Below are positions 57,298-64,000 of a DNA stretch of 64,000 bases, piece after piece. Origin of the DNA: Baylisascaris procyonis (lineage: Eukaryota > Nematoda > Chromadorea > Rhabditida > Ascarididae); the NCBI GenBank assembly GCA_037389465.1, contig JAZARR010000256.1:1-64000 (forward strand), given 5' to 3'. The translations under genes were made by a program, and so were the position numbers. Under the pieces are notes generated by a model, which worked only from the letters and a program-made list of their open reading frames with translations, did not search any database and was not told the DNA's origin. Every line of letters starts with the position of its first letter. Positions within the stretch are counted from its first letter, which is position 1.

Positions 57298-60200
57298 GCT
57301 TGATGCATTTTTATTGACGACACAACCAGAAAATGAACGTGTGATAAAACCTGGCTTTGCTTGTGATATTTGGTGGTCTAAAACGACCACATGAAGCATT
57401 TATATCATAGAACACTCGCCAATCGTGCAAGCTTCATTATCTTCAATGCAAATTTTACACCTATACAAAAATGTCAATGCTGTATCCATGGTGCAGTATT
57501 CTCCATAATTGTTCGTGGTATGGATTTTCTGGGATAACGTAATTAATTGATGGCAAAGTCTTGTGCATATGTTGAAAACGAACTTTCGAAGTTGTGTTAA
57601 CGGATTGCAGAACAGTACGGAAATCACGTTGCATTCGATTTTGGTCCAAGTGGAATATTTCTCGATGAAAGATGATGATGGCCTTTAAACGGGGATATTT
57701 TCCTAACGAAATAACCTGAGGAGAAAATAGACACCAAAAGCCATTCACTTTTTTGTCCCCAGTATCACTCCGTGTATCCGACCTCGGCAAAATAGAGCGA
57801 GGAGGCAGATATGGGAGGGCTCTTCCACTTCTTATATGGGGTTGCAATACGCAATATGTCATAGTCTTTTTGCGATTGTTAAATCTTTTAAATCTTTGTC
57901 AGTGGAAGTTGTTTAAGAAATATGACATCCAGATATTGCTGTTTAAGGAATAATAAACTCAGACCTGTTGGCTGGTGCCATTAGTATTCTTCATTCGATC
58001 TCAATGATGATAGCGCGTAATCGTTACGACCACCAGCTTGCTTAGTACTAGACATAATTAATGGGCGTTCGGCATTTGCATATTATTGCTGTAAATTTGA
58101 TCTCTTATACAATATAATAACTGCGTTGTTAGGCCCGCCTCTATATCCACTGACAATCATTTGCACGCTTAGTTAGGCATCCAACCAGTGGAGTTGTTGC
58201 TAATTACCTTGCCAACCGGCTTCACACATTTAATAAAGTTTTATTTATCGATCATTGGATGAGTCGTCACTCGACCGGCAACCATACTTGCATATTTAAA
58301 GGAATATCAGCCGAACCGCCATTCACCTTTTGATATGTTCGTCGCTGCCCCAAGTGTGATATATAGTGCTTATGTTTGATGCTTTTGTAAAAAAGGAGAG
58401 ATCCCTCTTGCAAGAGGTACCTGGCAACGCCCTCCCCCCCCCCTCGCTTTTCAGTACTGACAAGTTAGTGTCATTTTTTGAAAACACCGGACGCTTCACC
58501 GAAAGGTTCCAGCACACTGCATCATACTGAAAATTGCTCGTACATATTTTCCTGACGATGCCATAAGTGTCTAAACATAGAATAAGCTACCTTCGTTATC
58601 GGATATTTGGTGTTTGCCTTCAGCAATGCAAAATTACTACGGAACACACAATATTGCTGACATTAATTTTCGAATACGTTCGGCAAATGTTTGTGGTTTA
58701 CTCACAATTCGTGGAGCTGTTATTCATCGTGCAATTATTTTGCATCACTTTAAATATCGCTGAGTTGAGAGCGAATCCCCGACACTGCCAACCCAATATT
58801 TCCAGTTAATCCTCGATACTTACTCTAAAAGCCTCTTGTTAAATCAAGTGGGAATATTACTAGTGCACTCATTTCCTCCACTACTGTATTCCTCCATCTT
58901 TACAACTCTAGGATTTCTTATTGGGCTATAAAATATCAAGAAGCATACATGTGCACATAAAAATAAGTTGTTGAAATAAATTCTTTAATTAAATTAACGT
59001 TAGCAAAAAACTGGAAGTAAATTCCCCTCGAGCGTTTTCATAAGAGACCGTTTGCTCCTGTCGGATTCTCACGTAATGTTGGTCAGAATGCCCAAGCACA
59101 AGATAAATTACTAAAAGCTTCATTCAAGACATGAATATTGAAGTCGTCCCTTCAACGAACGACGTAACATACGACCTGCATTCATGAAATAACAATAAAA
59201 GCCTTGACATTTGAAGTATAGAATAGAGAACTAGGTAGTGCAGAACAAGCTTCGATGATGAGCTGAATATTGTGAAAGCGTCATCCAACTTCAGATACTG
59301 AAAGGTTGAGCACACTAGCTCATCACAGAAGCCGTGAACATTTTGCAGACATGCCGAAGACAGATCGGTCGCATCATTCCCATAAAGCATATATGTAACC
59401 AACATTAAGCTCAACAACTCATACTTCATACAGTAACCGGCAGCCAACTTCGAATTGAACAATGCAAAGTGAGTGCATATCAGCAAAAAATAATCCCACG
59501 AAGACATCAACGAAACAAACACAACTGCACCTAATAGAAAGTCATCATTGCAATATACACAAAAAAAGGCCTACATTCAGAATAGGAGAAAGAAATCAGC
59601 TTTCAGGAAATGACAGAAGTATTCGACGTTGAAGAGGATGGAGAGCAGCCTATTCCCTTAACAAAACGCTCGGTATAAATGCAACAGAGAATGAAAACTG
59701 CGGATAAAAATGCAATCAAAAATGAAAAGAAAAAATTCAAGAGCTAGGAATATTTAGGAGTTTGGCGGAATGTGACCATTAACCGTTTTGCTTCTGAAGA
59801 CCATATACGCTTTTATTTCGCGACGTTTCTAATTAAAAAGAACGAGCAATATAATAGCATGTTATGGAAATTCAATAGTCTTTTAGTTTGAATAGCTTTA
59901 TAGAAGACAAAATGAAAGACGGAACAGCGCCTGCGCCCTATTCAATTGCAGCAATACGAAAACACAACACGTAAAAAACAACAAGAATAATACACGATAC
60001 TAGCCGGGAAATTCATGTGGCGAAAAAATTCGACAAATTAGTCGACTACATACTTCGACAACCTTCTATCATGGTAATTTAAACCAAACCTGCCAAACAA
60101 AAATGAACCATGAACGGGTGTTCTGCTGAAATAAACACAGAACCGCACAAGACATTGCACATAAAATATTATAAGATTGTACGAATGTTGCATTCATAAT

Positions 60201-61904
60201 ACACTAAAAAACGAGAAACTGTCATAGCGAATCAAATGAAATGAACAACTAACTCTTCACTATAAACCTTTCGAATTCAAAAAAAAAACCTTTCTAGTTA
60301 GTCAACACTAACAACTGTACAGCTGAAATAGTGGTGAAAATTGCAACAACCAAGTTTATCGACTGGTGCTACATATAGTATCATTAGTGACTTGAATGTA
60401 ACAAATAGGCAAGTGAGCATAACTAACACAAAACTAGAAGCTTTTCAATGTCTTTATGAGCGATGTTTAGCTTGAGCTAATAGAATAATCGATTAATAGT
60501 CAATGAAAATAAATCAACAGCACACAGAAAATAAATCAATAGCACACACGAGTTTAATCACGAAGATTCAATTTGCTCTTGAAAGAACAAATAAGCATAG
60601 CAAAAATAAATGGCTAGCCAATACCGATCGCTCTCTAAATGAAATATCTAAAAATTATCTTCTTCATACGAAACTAACTGCCGAAAATGCAGCCAACTAC
60701 CTTAATGACCCGACGATAGAAATACAAAAAAGCAGTGCAGAGAAATTGCACGATTTATCACTGTTATGAAAGCAAAATAATGAAAATATGATATGGAAGA
60801 GAAGAATTGCTCCCGTTGATAAACATTAACTAATCGGAATCTCTTCCCGGAATTCACGAAGTCCATTCCGTTCCCCTATTTATACGAAGAAATAATTCAA
60901 ACGCCTAACACTGAAACATCACGAAAATACACAATGTCCAACAACAACGCTTAACAACATTCGGTTTCACAAGACTATGCATACATGGATATGAGTCAAA
61001 TGGTGGAAGGGAGCAAAAAAAATCGAATCAATAAGCAGAACCGCATTGCTGAAGAACGAAACTTCTTCGGTGCAAAAAGATTGCAAGAAATGAGAATCTG
61101 AAAACAAAAAAATTATAAAACTGCAACTGTATTAAAATATGCAAGGGCGTGCACTAGAATTTGAATGAAACTGTTGTGAGGTGAATTGCAAAGCTTTCCA
61201 ATCATTAACCCCCTTAAACGGGGTGATAACTCAATGAACCATGGAATTTCTCACCTAAAAGGAGGGAGACCACAACATTATCGTCTCTCAGAGATATCCA
61301 TAATTATCAGTCATCATCGCCTCGTGCATGAAGCCTGCGAGCACGATCTCTGTGCAAACCCTATTTAAGACTACCTGAATACGCAATGTAACAGTGTAGT
61401 ATAGAGTGTCGATTCACCTAAGCGAGAAATTAAAATCGATTAAATTAAAATAATTAAATCAATCCACATTAACATCACCTCTTAAGCATGCATCACTTGT
61501 TTGCATCAACTCGACTCGAATATTATAATAATAAATCTCCAACTATGAAAAGCGTTAGTCTTTTTGAAAATTTGAAGCAAAAAATAAGCAGTCTTTTGCT
61601 ACTTTTATTTTAAATTATATTTATGATCATACAGAATCTCATTAATATCTACTCAGTCACGAAAGACACACTTTCAAAAACGTCAGAAATGGACTCTATA
61701 ATAGCAACAATTAATTCGGCAGTCAGCGAATTAACCGAAAAAAGGTAAAATTCGCATAGAGCATTCCATGATCGAAATATCGGAAAAGTATCGAAAAAGA
61801 ACGTATAATTTTTTTACGCCTCCGGAATAGGAAGTTCGCTGCTTCTGAAACACCTACCAGAAGGATATTTGCTGTAGACGCTCAGAGATAAAACAACGCT
61901 TTCC
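57298..61904. other. Stretch without a firm gene
   Basis: It contains probable 3' UTR of the antiporter gene (AATAAA at 57952-57957 and 58232-58237). From about 59 kb the plus strand becomes A-rich. Minus-strand frames at 57461-57862 and 59124-59522 (133 and 132 codons) are unusually long for this composition but unassigned. A minus-strand AATAAA (61604-61609) lies about 300 bp beyond the stop of the GCNA-like gene and may be its polyadenylation signal. Confidence 0.4.
57476..57709 (-). CDS. Unidentified minus-strand coding-like exon
   Basis: After the possible acceptor TTATTTCGTTAG the minus strand reads protein-like sequence (YPRLKAIIIFHREIFHLDQN, then INYVIPENPYHEQLWRIL) up to a TAG, with a potential donor GTATAG just before it. 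No family is recognised. It overlaps the presumed 3' UTR of the antiporter gene on the other strand. Confidence 0.25.
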
Positions 61905-61955
61905 TTAACCGTCCGCTTTCTCGTCATCGGCATCTTCCGTTTTCCTCTTTGATTT
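61905..61955 (-). CDS. GCNA-like terminal exon (NLS-like, acidic tail)
   Basis: It follows GTTTTATTTAG on the minus strand and encodes KSKRKTEDADDEKADG then TAA. Basic KSKRK resembles a nuclear localisation signal. Phase 0 in. Confidence 0.65.
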   Translation of the reverse strand, partial: KSKRKTEDADDEKADG

Positions 61956-63588
61956 CTAAATAAAACAGATACTTAAGAACCTCCTTTTGCGAACACATAG
62001 GAAATGAATATATCAAATCAACTGCAAAATATAATAGCATATACTCAGCTTAAAAACAACATCCTTCATACGTTTCAAATTCAAAAATTGAGAAATCGAG
62101 TCGGTTAGCAGCCCAGAAAACTTATCTCGATTAGGTTCAATCGCTTCCCTTAAATACCAATTAGAATTAACCATTCTCTTCAGCTGAATAGCATCCTTCT
62201 CCTTAGCTAACAGCCTTATCACATATTCGAATCGAGATGCCTTGCTTCCGAAAGCATCGTAATCTTTTAGGTATTCACACCTCCTTTCCCTCTAAAGAAG
62301 TACGTGCACGCTTTTAAACTTATCAAAAGCAATGCCAAAGTGATCAAATGGCATACCTCTTTGAATTTTTGCGAAAGGATTTTCATCACTTCGCCATGCT
62401 TCATGCCAACCTTCTTCACCTCAGCATAGTTATCTTTAACGAATTCAGCAAACTTGTTCGTCCGTTTCGTCGTTTCAATCGCCCTTCCGTCACTTCTTTG
62501 CAACTCGAAACGTCCTTGACATAATGCGCAAATTTTACGTTCTGTATCCAATGACTTTGTGTGTCGTTTGATGCTTCAATTACAAACATATAACCAATAT
62601 GAATCAATGCAAGCAATCATCTTAAAACAGTACTGAGATTCTTTATGTCATACATCGATTCTTTTTATACGCTTTTGCAAAATACGTAGTTCAATGACGA
62701 TTTCGTTCTGTGCGTATATGTCTGCTTAAATGTGCAACAGTCAACCACTGAAATTAGATTTATGAAATTGAGTGCACATCATATACACTAAAGGATGATT
62801 TCCTGTGCCCTATTTCATGCTGATCCATCATCACGAATGCTAAAGGAATTTAAAGATGGGAAAGTCTGTATACTTATTGTGCTAGCTGAGTCACAAAAAA
62901 AACGAACTGTTCGTGGAAGATTTATGCAGGCGGTCTGTCAATTGGTATATGAAGGCAATACTTTCTATATTTTGCTACAACGAAAAAATATTCGTCTCAT
63001 GGAGCGATAAAAATGATTTTTACTGGCCCTTAATACAACCATTACCAAATCTGAGGGAAAATGGTTGCCAAATGACAATATTTTTTCTGAAAAATCCGAA
63101 GTTTAAGAGGAAATATCCCAACTCTTGGGGGTATTAAGAAATTAAGAAAATAGGCGGAAACCAGCAGAAAACGAAATATTGTGACTGTCTAACGAAAAAA
63201 TATTTAAAAAACGCATTTTCAACGGCTAGAGCCAGCAAAAGAACTGAGAAAATAAATTTTCAAAGCACACTCAATATAATTTGCATTTTTACCTACTCTT
63301 TCCAGGTTAAATGTGACTATAAACAATCGGCAACTTTTAATTTTTCCACCGTTGTCGAACACACCTCAAATATGCCTAAAAGTGATAGTTCAAATGATTT
63401 GTACAAGTAAACCATCACAAAAAAGGAACCAATTCAGAGATTGCCGCAAAATTTTTGGCGGAGAAATTAATAAGAAAAAGACGGAATATTCAGATAAAGA
63501 AACATACGTCTGTCCACATCTATTGCATACATAAAGGAACTTTGCGTCAATTTTATAGTTGTGGCATCGCTCAATCGGTGGAAGTGAA
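61905..63588 (-). CDS. GCNA/SprT-like protein, C-terminal exons (5' part not in window)
   Basis: The gene encodes a germ-cell nuclear acidic-protein-type SprT-family protein, a nuclear factor that acts on DNA-protein crosslinks and chromosome integrity. Exons on the minus strand, in order, are 63588-63508, 62573-62357, 62291-62061 and 61955-61905. The SprT zinc domain reads PPIERCHNYKIDAKF, CNRCGQT, RHTKSLDTERKICALCQGRF, with four Cys ligands (C-x2-C twice). It is followed by an HMG-box-like NKFAEFVKDNYAEV...HGEVMKILSQKF, a charged segment of unknown fold, and a basic then acidic tail (KSKRKTEDADDEKADG). The HExxH protease exon was not found and is probably beyond 64 kb, so catalytic activity cannot be judged. 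Confidence 0.82.
62061..62291 (-). CDS. GCNA-like exon with charged segment of unknown fold
   Basis: The acceptor ACTTCTTTAG is followed by 77 codons: RERRCEYLKDYDAFGSKASR, then IRLLAKEKDAIQLKRMVN and LTDSISQFLNLKRMKD. The donor is GTTGTT, or GTTTTT three bases later (exon end 62058). The intron separating it from the previous exon is only 65 nt. I recognise no domain. Membership of this gene rests on phase 0 at both ends and on adjacency. Confidence 0.6.
62357..62573 (-). CDS. GCNA-like exon (second zinc pair and HMG-like segment)
   Basis: The acceptor TTGTAATTGAAG is weak, but the phase (2 in, 0 out) and homology are exact. It encodes IKRHTKSLDTERKICALCQG followed by RTNKFAEFVKDNYAEVKKVG and VMKILSQKFKE before the donor GTATGC. 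RH.KSLDTE..C..C.G is the SprT zinc signature. Confidence 0.88.
62795..63010 (+). other. Plus-strand frame inside a minus-strand intron
   Basis: A 71-codon frame (LKEFKDGKVCILIVLAESQK) lies in the intron between the two zinc exons of the GCNA-like gene. It has reasonable composition but no motif. It may be a chance frame or a nested remnant. Confidence 0.15.
63508..63588 (-). CDS. GCNA-like exon (RCHNYKI, first zinc pair)
   Basis: It encodes SLPPIERCHNYKIDAKF and then YVCNRCGQ, ending with AC before the donor GTATGT. The next exon supplies C to complete Thr. RCHNYKI is strongly conserved in GCNA proteins. The acceptor may be TTCAG at 63589 or GGCAG at 63596, giving starts 63588 or 63595 (the second needs a different incoming phase). 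Confidence 0.86.
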
Positions 63589-63810
63589 CTGAACACTGCC
63601 ACACAACGCATCGCCCTTAACAATATACTAAGAATGAACATTGCACAGATCATGTTACTTCACAGACGAAACGATAAAAGTTGGAAATATGCGCATCTAG
63701 TGTGGCGTTTTAAGTTAAAATTTGCAGCCATTATGCCGAGCACAAAAAACAAAAGGTACTTTATGTTTTCACTATGCTTTAGTTCTAACTATTAGAGCAA
63801 CATCTCACAG

Positions 63811-64000
63811 GATTCAAACTCATTCTTTAACTCGGGTTAGCTGCATGCCATCATTTGCAAGTCATGCCACTTCCAACTGCATGGTGGAGGCGCTTTTTAC
63901 GGATGCCCAAGATTCTGAAGATTATATCGTTATGAATCCTACAAAACCCGTATTCAATTTTCTGCTGGATCTACGAAATCATCGAAGCATCTTAAAATAC
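63811..64000 (+). CDS. Plus-strand coding-like frame running off the window
   Basis: After the acceptor CATCTCACAG the plus strand stays open for 63 codons to the window end, with ALFTDAQDSEDYIVMNPTKP and FNFLLDLRNHRSIL. The minus strand here is full of stops. A second plus-strand frame reads ICKSCHFQLHGGGAFYGCPR then TGA, which looks like a zinc ribbon, so the true reading is unsettled. The family of neither frame is firmly recognised. Confidence 0.35.

Noticed and set aside
1..64000. Bacterial, phage or CRISPR content
   Set aside because: Genes are spliced, with nematode-like splice signals. No operons, Shine-Dalgarno sites or regularly spaced repeats are seen.

Overview
The window is eukaryotic DNA, most likely from a nematode. 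The reasons are an A+T-rich background, short exons (about 35-240 nt) separated by introns of 65 nt to several kb, splice acceptors with a bare TTTCAG/TTGCAG-type signal and almost no upstream pyrimidine tract, and a BEL/Pao LTR retroelement with an env-like 3' region. The genus cannot be named from the sequence. No rRNA, tRNA, CRISPR or bacterial feature was seen. No operon logic applies, and the recognised host genes look functionally unrelated.

Layout. 1-23.5 kb is largely A+T-rich non-coding DNA with a (TA)n microsatellite, a few hairpins, a G+C-rich inverted-repeat patch at 21.4-21.8 kb, and two short coding-like islands (0.76-0.95 and 9.8-10.0 kb) that I could not identify. 23.56-31.96 kb (+ strand) holds a complete seven-exon ZNRF1/2-type E3 ubiquitin ligase, from the myristoylatable MGGRQS start to the C-terminal RING tail ending CPEHPGDD. 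32-40.8 kb is mostly intergenic, with a 77-bp (TA)n tract at 33.1 kb and the 3' end of an unidentified minus-strand gene at 37.2-37.5 kb.

40.9-57.3 kb (+ strand) holds an NHA/SLC9B-type Na+/H+ antiporter gene. Its core is very clear: GMLATGILLRN, the VSPAVVVPAML loop, the DD ion-binding pair and PKATVQAALSP. One of its introns uses a GC-AG splice pair. Another carries a partial duplication of an intron-exon boundary separated by a decayed coding-like insert. A third has been invaded, in the sense orientation, by a full-length 8,361-bp BEL/Pao element (47,176-55,536) with 594-bp LTRs and a TTGGC target-site duplication. The element encodes Gag, protease, RT, RNase H, integrase and an env-like C-terminal region, but is broken by several frameshifts and stops.

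57.4-61.9 kb has no firm gene. From about 59 kb the + strand becomes A-rich, as expected if minus-strand introns or UTR lie there. 61.9-63.6 kb (minus strand) holds the last four exons of a GCNA/SprT-like protein (zinc finger, HMG-like segment, basic/acidic tail); its protease exons are outside the window or unrecognised. The final 190 bases carry a + strand coding-like frame that runs off the end.

The best new observations are the GC-AG intron, the duplicated intron-exon boundary in the antiporter gene, the paired perfect inverted repeats in the LTR (one enclosing a TATA-like box), and the integrase/env-like continuous frame. I did not find a clearly novel molecular system.
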